64,000 nucleotides of DNA from assembly GCF_030658505.1 (NCBI RefSeq), contig NZ_JAUTXR010000109.1, forward strand, positions 8,396 to 72,395. Direction: 5' to 3'. Made by a program: the position numbers and the translations under genes. Shown one piece after another: positions 8,720 to 17,300 of this stretch; position 1 is the first letter of the stretch; every line of letters begins with the position of its first letter. This DNA comes from Stenotrophomonas raiganjensis (SeqCode) (GTDB lineage Bacteria; Pseudomonadota; Gammaproteobacteria; Xanthomonadales; Xanthomonadaceae). The notes beneath the pieces were generated by a model. That model worked only from the letters and a program-made list of their open reading frames with translations. It searched no databases and was not told where the DNA came from.

Positions 8720-8991
8720 GGTGGTGGAACTCCAGGCTCGCACGCGCGTTGGCGGTCGATGCCGTGGCGGCCCTGCACGCGATACCGGCGCACGGGGCGA
8801 TCGGGGTGGGATGCCAAAGCGCGGGAACACCAGGTCGTCGGCAAAATTGCCTGCGCCTGCGGCCGGTATCCGGGCCGTGGGGGCGATCTGGGTCCGCACG
8901 ATGGCGGCCGCGTCGACACGGCAAGCCTTCAGGGGCGGGCCGCGGGACGTTTGCTGCATGTCCGGCGGCGGCGGCTGACCGGGAGTGACGG
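8720..8991. other. Long nrdA leader region, no gene seen
   Basis: About 270 bases of GC-rich sequence lie between the predicted nrdA promoter and its ATG. I see no credible small gene, riboswitch or attenuator. If the promoter call is right, this is a long 5' untranslated region. Confidence 0.4.
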
Positions 8992-9039
8992 CCACAACAT
9001 AGTGGGGATATCCCGAACCGTCAACACAAGATGCGGTAA
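8992..9039 (-). promoter_or_regulatory. Tandem NrdR-like boxes upstream of nrdA
   Basis: Two 16-base sites read on the minus strand: TTACCGCATCTTGTGT (9039-9024) and CCCCACTATGTTGTGG (9007-8992), separated by exactly 16 bases. They match the NrdR consensus ACACWATATWTWGTGT at 10 and 11 of 16 positions. Paired boxes about three helical turns apart are the hallmark of NrdR, the ATP/dATP-sensing repressor of reductase genes. The nearer box covers the predicted -10 element. Confidence 0.55.
8996..9024 (-). promoter_or_regulatory. Sigma-70-type promoter of the nrd operon
   Basis: On the minus strand TTGACG (9024-9019) and TATGTT (9001-8996) are spaced 17 bases apart, matching the consensus at 5 of 6 and 4 of 6 bases. 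The overlap with the NrdR-like boxes is what repression would require. Confidence 0.55.
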
Positions 9040-9153
9040 TCAACACCTGTCGCGACGATCAGTCGCAGGATGCCGTGTTGCACCTGCATCGCCTTGTCGA
9101 CCGCGCGCGCATCCCCAGTTCGGTACAACATCCACTTTCCCCGGAACACCGCC

Positions 9154-10131
9154 ATGCGCGCTGCCCAGTACCCCTCCTTCGGCGATCCGGCCGACGTCCT
9201 CGCCATCGCCGAGACGCCCCTGCCCGAGCCCGGCCCCGGCGAGGTGCGGATCCGCACCGTGCTGGCGTCCATCCACAATCACGACCTGCTGACCGTGCGA
9301 GGCCTGTACGGCTACAAGCCGACACTGCCGGCGATCGGGGGCAGTGAAGCGCTGGGAGTGATCGATGCCCTTGGCGACGGTGTCGACGGCCTGCAGATCG
9401 GCCAGCGCGTCGCCGCTGCCTCGGTGCACGGCACCTGGGCCGAGGCATTCATTGCACCGGCACGCATGGTGATTCCGATGCCGGAGGCGATCCCCGACGA
9501 GATGGCCGCACAGCTGATCGCGATGCCGCTGAGCGCGCTGATGCTGCTGGAATTCCTGCGCGTCGAGCCGGGCCAGTGGATCGTGCAGAACACCGCCAAC
9601 GGCGCGGTCGGCAAGTCGCTGGCGATGCTGGCAAAGGCACGCGGCGTGTACGTGGCCAACCTGGTGCGCAACGCCGCGGCCGTGGCGCAGTTGCAGGCGC
9701 TGGGCATCGATCATGTGTTCGACACCTCGGTGGACGGCTGGAAGGACCGCGTGCGCGAAGCGACCGGCGAAGCACAGGCCGCCGCTGCGGTCGATTCCAT
9801 CGGCGGTGAAGCCAGCGCCGACCTGGTCGATCTGCTCGGCCACCACGGAACCCTGGTCTCGTTCGGCGTGATGAGTGGCGAACCCATGCGCATTCCTGCC
9901 GGAGGCCTGATCTACAAGGAGGCCACGGTGAAGGGCTTCTGGGGCAGCAAGGTCAGCCAGGCAATGGCGGTGGAGGACAAGCGCCGGCTGGTCGGCGAAC
10001 TGCTGGCGCGAGCCGCTGGCGGCGAGCTGACCCTGCCGGTGGAGCAGGTCTTCGCATTGGACGACATCGCGCAGGCGTCGAAGGCCGGCGCGGGGTCGGG
10101 CCGCAACGGCAAGGTGCTGCTGCGGCCTTGA
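9154..10131 (+). CDS. Zinc-independent MDR oxidoreductase (quinone reductase-like)
   Basis: 325 residues of the medium-chain dehydrogenase/reductase superfamily. A GroES-like N-terminal half (residues 1 to about 125; IGGSEALGVIDALGDGVDGL) is followed by a Rossmann nucleotide-binding domain with NTANGAVGKSLAMLAKARG. The cysteine-rich structural zinc lobe is absent, which points to the NADPH:quinone or enoyl reductase branch rather than classical alcohol dehydrogenase. Substrate unknown; cytoplasmic. It stands alone, divergent from nrdA and followed by a repeat cluster. The start at 9154 gives the canonical beta-strand opening MRAAQYPSFGDP. Confidence 0.85.
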   Translation: MRAAQYPSFGDPADVLAIAETPLPEPGPGEVRIRTVLASIHNHDLLTVRGLYGYKPTLPAIGGSEALGVIDALGDGVDGLQIGQRVAAASVHGTWAEAFIAPARMVIPMPEAIPDEMAAQLIAMPLSALMLLEFLRVEPGQWIVQNTANGAVGKSLAMLAKARGVYVANLVRNAAAVAQLQALGIDHVFDTSVDGWKDRVREATGEAQAAAAVDSIGGEASADLVDLLGHHGTLVSFGVMSGEPMRIPAGGLIYKEATVKGFWGSKVSQAMAVEDKRRLVGELLARAAGGELTLPVEQVFALDDIAQASKAGAGSGRNGKVLLRP

Positions 10132-10139
10132 TGGTCTCC

Positions 10140-10177
10140 GGGTCAGATCCCTTTCCACAAGGAAAGGGCGCTGACCC
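10140..10177. repeat. Imperfect hairpin repeat
   Basis: GGGTCAG (10140-10146) pairs with CTGACCC (10171-10177), and CCCTTTCC (10149-10156) with GGAAAGGG (10161-10168), around the loop ACAA, with a 2-base internal mismatch. It starts 9 bases after the oxidoreductase stop and probably acts as its terminator or 3' stem. Confidence 0.7.
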
Positions 10178-10182
10178 TGCAG

Positions 10183-10214
10183 GGGGTGTGCGGACCAACG
10201 GTCCGCACCCACCG
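10183..10214. repeat. Dispersed 32-bp palindromic repeat, copy 1
   Basis: This sequence contains the perfect 9-bp dyad GTGCGGACC-AAC-GGTCCGCAC. It is identical over 32 bases to 13031-13062. The two copies flank the TonB receptor gene at 10329-12956. Confidence 0.8.
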
Positions 10215-10328
10215 AGCCGGTTCGTTAAGAACCTGTGATGTATAACTGAATGCGCTTTCGTCATTGGATGGCGCGTGCGGTCGCATGCGGTACTGACGGC
10301 TCCTCCCCCGTTCGGCGTTGTCGCTTCC

Positions 10329-12956
10329 ATGTACCGCACCACCCTGAACCTGCTTGCCGGCGCGATCGCGCTGGGCCTCACTGCCGGCGCTGCCGGCGCC
10401 GCTGAAACCGCCGACACCGGCAAGGACAGCACCACCCTCGGCGCCGTGCTGGTGACCGGCTCCAACATCAAGCGCAGCGATACCGCCGGGCCGAACCCGG
10501 TGCAGATCGTCAGCCGCGAACAGATCGAACAGACCGGGCGTTCGACCCTCACCGACGTGTTGCGCAATCTGTCGGCCAATGCCGGCAACAGCTTCGACGA
10601 GCAGTACACCGGCAGCTTCGCCGCGGGTTCGGCGTCGATTGGCCTGCGTGGCCTGTCGCCGAAGAACACGCTGGTGCTGGTCAATGGCTACCGCGTATCC
10701 AACTTCGGCTTCGCGCTCAACACCCAGGACACCTTCGTCGACCTCAACGCACTGCCGATCAGCGCGGTCGAGCGCATTGAAGTACTCAAGGATGGTGCCT
10801 CGGCGGTGTACGGTTCCGATGCCATCGCAGGCGTCATCAACATCATCCTGCGCAGGAACTTCCAGGGCGTGGAGGTCGGTGGCGGCTTCGGTACTGCCAC
10901 CCAGGGTGGCTTGAACGAACGCAAGGCCAACCTGCTGGCCGGCTTCGGCGACCTGGAACAGCAGGGCTGGAACGTGCTGTTCGGGTTGGACCTGCTCAAG
11001 CGCGACCGCCTGGATGCCGACCAGCGCGCCTACACCCGCAGTGGCGATTTCCGCGACAAGCCCGGTGGCCGCCTGGCCGGTTGGTCCACCGCCGGTGGCA
11101 ACTGGCTGTCCAACCCGCGCGCGCCGCAGCCGTTCGCCAACTGCCCCGAGGGCAGCCAGCTGCGCCCGTACAGCGACTTCGGCAGCACCCTGCCCGGCCA
11201 GGCCTGCGCCTTCAACGCGCAGCCGTTCAAGACCCTGCAGCCTGGCGCGGAGCGCCTGCAGGCATCGTTGAGCGCCACCTACCGCTTCAACGACAGCATC
11301 GAGGCGTTCGCCGACGTGCTGTACAGCCACAACAAGGCCGACCAGATCTTCAGTGCACCGCTGACCGTCGGCCCCGGCCTGCGCGCGTACAACCCGGCCA
11401 CCGGCACGCTCATTGACGTGCCGGCGGTGCTGCCGGTCGGCCACCCGAACAACCCGGGCAGCACGCCGCTGCCGTTCGAGTACACCTTCTTCGATCTCGG
11501 CCCGCGCCTGAAGGACAACACCCAGGTGTTCTACCGTGCCCTGGCCGGCGTGCGCGGCAGTGGCGAGCGCTGGGACTGGGAAGTGGCGGCGCTGACCTCG
11601 CAGAGCGCGCAGCGCGAATACGTCGACAACTTCGTCAACCGCTATGCGTTCGAGCAGATCCTCCGCGACGGCAGCTACAACTTCCTCAACCCGTCCGCCA
11701 CGCCGGGCGCGCTGGATGCACTGCGCCTGCAGACCAAGCGGCCAGGCTGGTACAAGCTGCACGCGCTGAACCTGAAGGCCTCGACCTCGCTGTGGGAGCT
11801 GCCGGCCGGTGCGGTGGGCTTCGCCTGGGGTGCCGAGTTCCGCAAGGAATCGCTGGACGCGCGCACCAGCGCGCAGGTGCTGTCGGGCACCGAACTGCGC
11901 CCGGCCATCAACGTGGTCAACGGCGAGCGCCAGGTCAGTGCTGCCTACGCCGAGCTGAGCGTGCCGCTGCACCGCACCCTGGAACTGCAGGTGGCCGGCC
12001 GTGGCGACCACTACGACGACTTCGGCAAGGCATTCTCGCCGAAGGTGGCGCTGCGCTGGCAGCCGCTGGACAGCCTGCTGCTGCGCGGCTCGTTCTCGCG
12101 CGGCTTCCGTGCACCGTCGCTGCCGGAAATCGCGCCGGGCCAGACCGTCAGCTACGGCTCGGTGATCGATCCGCTGGATCCGCTGCAACCCGGCGGCAGC
12201 CGTGGCGTCACCAACATCCGTACCGGCAACCCCGACCTGAAGGCCGAGCGCTCGCGCAACTTCAACGTGGGCGCGGTGTGGTCGCCGGATGCCGATACCA
12301 GCATCGGCCTGGACTGGTACCGCATCGAGCAGGACAACCTGGTCAAGCCGGACAGCGCGCAGTTCATCGTCGACAATCCGACGCTGTTCCCGGGCCGGGT
12401 GCAACGTGATGCGCAGGGACGCATCCAGTTCATCACCAACCAGTATGCCAACCAGGGCGAGTTGACCACCTCGGGCCTGGACCTGGACGCCAGCCGTACC
12501 TTCCGCACCGACGGCTGGGGCAACTTCACCGTGGCCGGCAGCTGGACCCACCTGCTCAGCTTCAAGCAGCCGCTGGTGGCCGGCCAGGCACCGTATGACG
12601 GCGCCGGCAACAACCGCCACGGCGCACTGCCGCGCACCCGCGGCACCACCTCGCTGAACTGGGCGGTCGGCGACTGGAGCAGCACGCTGAGCCTGCAGTA
12701 CGTGAGCGGCTACGACCAGCGCGTGGCGACTGCGACCAGCAACCCGGGCCTGCGCGACCGCATCAAGCCGTATCACCAGCTGGACCTGTACGTGGCGTAC
12801 GAAGGCATTCCGAATACCACGCTGTCGCTGTCGGTGCTGAACCTGACCGACAAGGAGCCGCCGTTCGATCCGGCCGGCGGATCCAATGGTTTCGACATCA
12901 GCCAGTACAACCTGCGCGGGCAGTTCGTCTCGTTGGGGGCGCGCTACCGGTTCTGA
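10329..12956 (+). CDS. TonB-dependent outer-membrane receptor
   Basis: 875 residues. Signal peptide residues 1 to about 25 (ending GAAGA), then a likely TonB box region (TTLGAVLVTGSNIKRS). The plug domain spans about residues 50-160 (VERIEVLKDGASAVYGSDA, IAGVINIIL), followed by a long barrel ending GARYRF. The plug motif and the length match the large Xanthomonadaceae receptors often linked to carbohydrate or cobalamin uptake, but no neighbouring gene names a substrate. The gene is monocistronic, flanked by palindromic repeats on both sides. I chose the ATG at 10329 because the signal peptide begins there. Confidence 0.93.
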   Translation: MYRTTLNLLAGAIALGLTAGAAGAAETADTGKDSTTLGAVLVTGSNIKRSDTAGPNPVQIVSREQIEQTGRSTLTDVLRNLSANAGNSFDEQYTGSFAAGSASIGLRGLSPKNTLVLVNGYRVSNFGFALNTQDTFVDLNALPISAVERIEVLKDGASAVYGSDAIAGVINIILRRNFQGVEVGGGFGTATQGGLNERKANLLAGFGDLEQQGWNVLFGLDLLKRDRLDADQRAYTRSGDFRDKPGGRLAGWSTAGGNWLSNPRAPQPFANCPEGSQLRPYSDFGSTLPGQACAFNAQPFKTLQPGAERLQASLSATYRFNDSIEAFADVLYSHNKADQIFSAPLTVGPGLRAYNPATGTLIDVPAVLPVGHPNNPGSTPLPFEYTFFDLGPRLKDNTQVFYRALAGVRGSGERWDWEVAALTSQSAQREYVDNFVNRYAFEQILRDGSYNFLNPSATPGALDALRLQTKRPGWYKLHALNLKASTSLWELPAGAVGFAWGAEFRKESLDARTSAQVLSGTELRPAINVVNGERQVSAAYAELSVPLHRTLELQVAGRGDHYDDFGKAFSPKVALRWQPLDSLLLRGSFSRGFRAPSLPEIAPGQTVSYGSVIDPLDPLQPGGSRGVTNIRTGNPDLKAERSRNFNVGAVWSPDADTSIGLDWYRIEQDNLVKPDSAQFIVDNPTLFPGRVQRDAQGRIQFITNQYANQGELTTSGLDLDASRTFRTDGWGNFTVAGSWTHLLSFKQPLVAGQAPYDGAGNNRHGALPRTRGTTSLNWAVGDWSSTLSLQYVSGYDQRVATATSNPGLRDRIKPYHQLDLYVAYEGIPNTTLSLSVLNLTDKEPPFDPAGGSNGFDISQYNLRGQFVSLGARYRF

Positions 12957-12964
12957 TGGTCGCT

Positions 12965-13029
12965 GTAGAGCCGAGCCACGCTCGGCTGCTCTTCCGGCAT
13001 CACGCAGCCGAGCGTGGGCTCGGCTCTAC
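12965..13029. repeat. SMAG-type REP inverted dimer
   Basis: The unit GTAGAGCCGAGCCACGCTCG (start 12965) faces a mirror unit ending GGCTCGGCTCTAC at 13029. It lies between the convergent receptor gene and betT and is a likely bidirectional terminator. Confidence 0.85.
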
Positions 13030-13030
13030 A

Positions 13031-13062
13031 GGGGTGTGCGGACCAACGGTCCGCACCCACCG
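13031..13062. repeat. Dispersed 32-bp palindromic repeat, copy 2
   Basis: Identical over 32 bases to 10183-10214, directly abutting the SMAG dimer and ending 2 bases before the betT stop codon. Confidence 0.8.
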
Positions 13063-13064
13063 CA

Positions 13065-15044
13065 TCACCGGCTCAGGTGCAGGAACTGCAGGTGCCGTTC
13101 GTACTGGCTGATGATGTCGTTGATGATCTGCTTGCGGCTGTAGCCCACCAGGTCGTAGTCCTGGCTGCCTTCGAACAGATGCACTTCAGCGCGGTAGTAG
13201 CGCTGGTTGCGCAGCTGCTGGGCGGCGAACGACGGGGTCAGGTAGCCGCTCAGGATCACCCGGTACAGGAAGTCCTGCTGCTCGCCGTGATTGACCGTCA
13301 GCTCCATGTCGCCGGCCTCGAAGCGGGTGGATACATCCCAACCCTGCCCGCGCAGCTGTTCGGCCACCGCTTCCATCGCCGGCTTCACCGTATCGTCCAT
13401 GAAGCGGTAGACCTGGTCGCGCACCGGGAAGTGCATGGCCTGGCTCAGGCGCTGGCGCCAGCCCTGGTGATGGCGATCGTCGCCGATCAGCGGCGAGGGC
13501 CGGTACTGCAGCGCGCGCTTGCGGTGCGACTCGTCACTGAAGGCGCGGGTCAGGCCCCACATCATCAGCAGCAGGATCGCCGAGAACGGCAGCGAGGCCA
13601 GCACCACCGCCGATTTCAGCGCATCGATGCTCCCAGCCAGCAGCAGCCCGGCGGTCAGCACGGCGATCACCGTGCCCCAGAACACACGCAGCCAACGCGG
13701 ACCATCATCCTCCGGTGCACCGCCATGCGAGGACAGCGTGGACAACACCACCGCCCCCGAGTCGGCCGAGGTCACAAAGAAGATGAAGCTGACCAGCACC
13801 GTCACCGCGATCACCGTGCGGCTCCACGGGTAGCCATCCAACAATGCATACAGCACCGTCGGTGGATCATCCACCGCCAGCTGTGCCAACTGCTGCTGGC
13901 CGTGGTGCAGGACCTGGTCCAGCGCGCTGTTGCCGAAGATCGACAGCCAGGCCAGGGTGAAGCCCAGCGGGATCAGCAGCACGCCGAACACGAATTCGCG
14001 GATGGTGCGGCCACGTGAGATGCGCGCGATGAACAGGCCGACGAACGGCGCCCAGCCGATCCACCATGCCCAGTAGAACACCGTCCAGCCGCCCAGCCAT
14101 TCCGGTCGGCCGCCATAGGCGTACACATCAAAACTCTTGCCGACCACGCTGCCCAGGTAGTCGCCCAGGTTCTGCATCAGCGTGCTGAACAGGTACTGCG
14201 TCGGCCCGGCAAACAGCATGAACAGCACCAGCGCGATCGCCAGCAGCATGTTGATGTTGGCCATCCAGCGCACGCCCTTCTCCACGCCGGAGACGGCCAC
14301 GGCCACCGCCGCGCCCATCATGCTGACCACCAGGATGATCTGCACCAGGTTGGAATGCGGGATGTTGAACAGGTGCGCAAGGCCGGCATTCAGGTGCAGC
14401 ACCCCGAAGCCCATGTCGGCACCAATGCCGAACACGGTGGCGACGATGCCCAGCGCGTCTACGGTGTAGCCGATCGGGCCGTTGATGCGCTTGCCGATCA
14501 GCGGGTACAGCGCCGAGCGCAGGGCCAGTGGCAGGTTGTGGCGATAGGCGAAGTAGGCCATCGCCATCGCCGCCAGCGCGAACACGCCCCAGCCGTGCAG
14601 GCCCCAGTGCAGGAACAGCAGCTGCATGGCCTGGCGCGCGCCAGCCTCGCCTGCAGCTGGATCGCCCTGCGGCGGCTGCAGGTAGTGGGTCAGCGGTTCG
14701 GAGACGCAGAAGAAGAACAGGGTGATGCTGATGCCGGCGGCGAACAGCATGCCGGCCCACGAGAGGTAACTGAACTCCGGCTCGTCATGGTCAGCACCCA
14801 GCTTAATGCCGCCGTACTTGGACAATGCCACGCCGACCACGAACACCAGGTACAGGGTCATGGCCAGGAGGTAGTACCAGCCGACGTTGAGGGCGGCCCA
14901 GTCCTGTGCCTTGAGCAGAAGGCGGCCCGCGCCGAGCGGGAACAGGCTGACGAACAGCGCGAACGCCACGACAACGATCGCCGCGAAGGCGAACACAGGC
15001 CGAAGGGTGCGCACCGGGGATTGTTGCGGCTCCAATACTTCCAT
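13065..15044 (-). CDS. betT: Choline/betaine carrier, BCCT family (BetT-type)
   Basis: 659 residues with about 12 membrane helices. The BCCT signature tryptophan stretch (FYWAWWIGWAPFVGLFI, then SRGRTIREF) lies near residues 325-360, and an N-terminal glycine-rich helix reads SWAGMLFAAGISI. A C-terminal cytoplasmic domain of about 130 residues (from SPLIGDDRHHQGW) matches long BetT proteins, where it senses osmotic stress. The protein imports choline or a related quaternary amine driven by cation gradients. No betAB genes are visible here. It appears monocistronic. Confidence 0.88.
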   Translation of the reverse strand: MEVLEPQQSPVRTLRPVFAFAAIVVVAFALFVSLFPLGAGRLLLKAQDWAALNVGWYYLLAMTLYLVFVVGVALSKYGGIKLGADHDEPEFSYLSWAGMLFAAGISITLFFFCVSEPLTHYLQPPQGDPAAGEAGARQAMQLLFLHWGLHGWGVFALAAMAMAYFAYRHNLPLALRSALYPLIGKRINGPIGYTVDALGIVATVFGIGADMGFGVLHLNAGLAHLFNIPHSNLVQIILVVSMMGAAVAVAVSGVEKGVRWMANINMLLAIALVLFMLFAGPTQYLFSTLMQNLGDYLGSVVGKSFDVYAYGGRPEWLGGWTVFYWAWWIGWAPFVGLFIARISRGRTIREFVFGVLLIPLGFTLAWLSIFGNSALDQVLHHGQQQLAQLAVDDPPTVLYALLDGYPWSRTVIAVTVLVSFIFFVTSADSGAVVLSTLSSHGGAPEDDGPRWLRVFWGTVIAVLTAGLLLAGSIDALKSAVVLASLPFSAILLLMMWGLTRAFSDESHRKRALQYRPSPLIGDDRHHQGWRQRLSQAMHFPVRDQVYRFMDDTVKPAMEAVAEQLRGQGWDVSTRFEAGDMELTVNHGEQQDFLYRVILSGYLTPSFAAQQLRNQRYYRAEVHLFEGSQDYDLVGYSRKQIINDIISQYERHLQFLHLSR

Positions 15045-15122
15045 GGGGCGGCGTTCTCCGGTAGATCAAGGGGTTAGCCGACCAATTCTGGCTGAACCGC
15101 AGTGGACAGAGCATGAAGTTGC

Positions 15123-15140
15123 GGCCTGCGGTCGCAGGCC
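15123..15140 (-). terminator. Short hairpin between VOC gene and betT
   Basis: GGCCTGCG and CGCAGGCC form an 8-bp stem with a 2-base loop, about 100 bases past the VOC gene stop. There is no clear U-tract. The rest of the 15045-15240 gap shows nothing I recognise. Confidence 0.4.
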
Positions 15141-15240
15141 CGTCCGCTCATTCCGTGGTATCACGCGCGCGCTGCAACGCACCTTTGCTGGCGCGGGCCG
15201 CGCGCACCGCCTGCGGCGCGGCCACGCGCATCCTGTCCGA

Positions 15241-15621
15241 TCACGACATTACATGCACCGCACACAGCTTGTTGCCATCCGGGTCACGCAGATAGGCCAG
15301 GAACAGCTGGCGCCCGGCCATGTTGCGGATGCCGGCCGGGTCTTCGATGGCGGTGCCACCATGGGCCACGCCCGCATCCTGCCAGCCACGCACCGCCTCG
15401 GCGCTGTCGAGGGTGAAACCAATCGTGCCGCCGTTGGCATGGCACGCCGGCTGCCCATCGATCGGAGCAGTGACGATGAACATGCGGCCATCCTTGAAGT
15501 ACACCAGTCGCCCCTTGTCATCGAAGACCCCCGGACGGGCGCCCAATGCGGTGAACAGGGCATCGTAGAAGCGATGCGCGACGTCCATATCGTTCGTTCC
15601 AACGGTGATGTGGCTGAACAT
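15241..15621 (-). CDS. VOC (glyoxalase/bleomycin-resistance fold) protein
   Basis: 126 residues, one vicinal-oxygen-chelate module pair. Two beta-alpha-beta-beta-beta units begin at MFSHITVGTNDM and at GTIGFTLDSAEAVRGW, and the protein ends YLRDPDGNKLCAVHV, the usual closing strand of this family. Members are lyases, dioxygenases or drug-binding proteins. Substrate and metal use cannot be read from the sequence. The ATG at 15621 starts directly on the first strand. It is divergent from the sigma factor gene. Confidence 0.8.
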   Translation of the reverse strand: MFSHITVGTNDMDVAHRFYDALFTALGARPGVFDDKGRLVYFKDGRMFIVTAPIDGQPACHANGGTIGFTLDSAEAVRGWQDAGVAHGGTAIEDPAGIRNMAGRQLFLAYLRDPDGNKLCAVHVMS

Positions 15622-15711
15622 GCGGGCACTCCTTGTGGAAAACCGCAGTGTCGACGAGCGGGGCGGGCATCGCAAATGCACGCCTCCGGCCTGCTGCTGC
15701 GTGCGCAGGGT

Positions 15712-15741
15712 TTGTCGTGCGCCGCTCGACCACCCTATAAT
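15712..15741 (+). promoter_or_regulatory. Promoter of the sigma/FecR cassette
   Basis: TTGTCG (15712-15717) and a perfect TATAAT (15736-15741) are spaced 18 bases apart. The start site would fall near 15748, leaving only about 18 bases of leader before the sigma factor ATG. The -10 box lies within the Fur site. Confidence 0.65.
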
Positions 15742-15754
15742 GGGAATCATTCTC
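15736..15754 (+). promoter_or_regulatory. Fur box
   Basis: The 19-mer TATAATGGGAATCATTCTC matches the Fur consensus GATAATGATAATCATTATC at 15 of 19 positions, and further ATT/AAT hexamers continue to 15762. It overlaps the -10 element, so iron-loaded Fur should shut the cassette off. Confidence 0.8.
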
Positions 15755-15765
15755 ATTAATGATCG

Positions 15766-16290
15766 ATGCCGATGGCCGTGCCCGCCGCCTCCAGCACCGC
15801 GCTGGCGGGGTTCTACCGCGAACACCATGGCTGGCTGCTGGGCTGGCTGCGCCGCCGCACCCACAACGCCGACTGCGCCGCCGACCTGACCCAGGATACG
15901 TTCCTGCGCCTGCTCAGCCGTCGTGTCGATCCCTCCGAGCTACGCCTGCCACGCGCCTACCTCAGCACCATCGCGCATGCGCTGCTGGTCAACCACTGGC
16001 AGCGCGCGGACCTGGAGCGCGCCTACCTGGCCGCACTGGCTGCGCAACCGGAGTCGGTGCACCCGTCTGCGGAGGAGCGCACACAGGCACTGCAGCTGCT
16101 GCATGCCGTCGCCGACATGCTGTCCGGCCTGGCCGAGCGCCCGCGACGCGCCTTCCTGCTGGCACGGTTGTCCGGCCTGGGCTATGCGGAGATCGGCCAA
16201 CAGCTGGGCGTGTCCGAACGCATGGTCAAGAAGTACATGGCGCAGGCGATGCTGCATTGCCTGCGCCTGTCCGGCGACGCCAAGGCATGA
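15766..16290 (+). CDS. ECF sigma factor, FecI-like
   Basis: 174 residues with sigma region 2 (FYREHHGWLLGWLRRR, then ADLTQDTFLRLL) and sigma region 4 (GYAEIGQQLGVSERMVKKYM), the two-domain layout of FecI-type iron-starvation sigma factors. It directs RNA polymerase to the partner receptor promoter once released by FecR. The gene starts just downstream of a Fur box and overlaps fecR by 4 bases (ATGA). A second in-frame ATG at 15772 is equally possible; neither has a clear ribosome-binding site. No separate promoter for the receptor was identified. Confidence 0.9.
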   Translation: MPMAVPAASSTALAGFYREHHGWLLGWLRRRTHNADCAADLTQDTFLRLLSRRVDPSELRLPRAYLSTIAHALLVNHWQRADLERAYLAALAAQPESVHPSAEERTQALQLLHAVADMLSGLAERPRRAFLLARLSGLGYAEIGQQLGVSERMVKKYMAQAMLHCLRLSGDAKA

Positions 16291-17231
16291 GCACCGCACT
16301 GACCGGCCCGGCGCTGGAGCAGGCCGCCGAATGGTTCGCGCTGCGCCAGCAAGGCTGGAGCGACGAAGACCGGCAGCACTGGCAGGCCTGGCTGCACGCC
16401 GATGCCACGCATGCCAACGCGTGGCACCGCGTCGAGGCGGTCTGGCAATCCTTTGCTCCGCTGTCGGCACCGGCCGCTGCCACGGCGCTCGGTGCCGCAG
16501 GCCGCCGCCGCCGGCAGGCACTACGCGCCCTCGGTGGCGCACTGGGCATCGGTGCGGTATCACTGCTGGGCCTGCATGGACTGCAGGCGCAACGCGCCCT
16601 GCAGACACAGCGCACTGCTGCCGGCCATACCGGGCACTGGACGCTCCTCGATGGCAGCCAACTGTGGCTCAACGCCGACAGCGAAGTCACGATCGACATC
16701 GGCAACGGTCGCCGTGCCCTGCATCTGCTGCGCGGCGAACTGCTGCTGCAGACCGGTCACCATCCGGCGTTCGTCGGCCAGCCCTTGACCGTGCATGTGC
16801 CGGGCGCACGCCTGCAGCCGATCGGCACCCGCTTCGCGGTCGGCCGCCAGGCACAGGACAGCCGCCTGGATGTGTTCGAGGGCGTGGTGCGATGCCTGCC
16901 GCTCTTTGGCCCCTCCCGCGATGTGCCTGCAGGCAGCGGTGCGCGGATCAGCCCGATGGGCGGCCTGGTGGCGGTCGAGGCCGATCCACTGCGCGGTGAC
17001 TGGAACAACGGTCGCCTCCAGGTACGGGATGCAGCGTTGATCCGGGTCATCGATGAACTGGCACGCCATCATCGCGGCTACCTCGGTTGCGATCCGGCCG
17101 TTGCGGCGCTGAAAGTCACTGCGGTGCTGCCACGACTGGACAGTGCACAGGCCTTGCGGTTGCTGGCGCGCGCCCTGCCGTTGCGGCTCGAGCAGCGCTG
17201 GCCGTGGTGGACCGTCGTGCGCCCGCTCTGA
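16287..17231 (+). CDS. FecR-family anti-sigma/signal-transducing protein
   Basis: 314 residues. The cytoplasmic N-terminal domain (QAAEWFALRQQGWSDEDRQ, ATHANAWHRVEAVW) is the conserved sigma-binding region. One transmembrane helix lies near residues 75-95 (LGGALGIGAVSLLGL), and a periplasmic FecR domain follows (GHWTLLDGSQLWLNADSEV). It relays ligand occupancy from the STN domain of the outer-membrane receptor to the sigma factor. Start and stop of adjacent genes overlap by 4 bases, so sigma and FecR are translationally coupled. Confidence 0.92.
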   Translation: MSTALTGPALEQAAEWFALRQQGWSDEDRQHWQAWLHADATHANAWHRVEAVWQSFAPLSAPAAATALGAAGRRRRQALRALGGALGIGAVSLLGLHGLQAQRALQTQRTAAGHTGHWTLLDGSQLWLNADSEVTIDIGNGRRALHLLRGELLLQTGHHPAFVGQPLTVHVPGARLQPIGTRFAVGRQAQDSRLDVFEGVVRCLPLFGPSRDVPAGSGARISPMGGLVAVEADPLRGDWNNGRLQVRDAALIRVIDELARHHRGYLGCDPAVAALKVTAVLPRLDSAQALRLLARALPLRLEQRWPWWTVVRPL

Positions 17232-17300
17232 AAACGCGGTTCCCCTTTTTCGCGCTCACCGGGCAGTACAGGGGAACCCATTGCGGATGTTGCCGCCTCC

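Noticed and set aside
8720..9046. N-terminal extension of nrdA beyond 8719
   Set aside because: The added residues are Arg/Pro-rich and unlike any reductase, and they reach into the predicted promoter and NrdR-like boxes.
10143..12776. Open frame of 877 codons opposite the second TonB receptor gene
   Set aside because: Antisense shadow of a GC-rich gene; the plus strand encodes a full receptor with signal peptide, plug and C-terminal aromatic residue.
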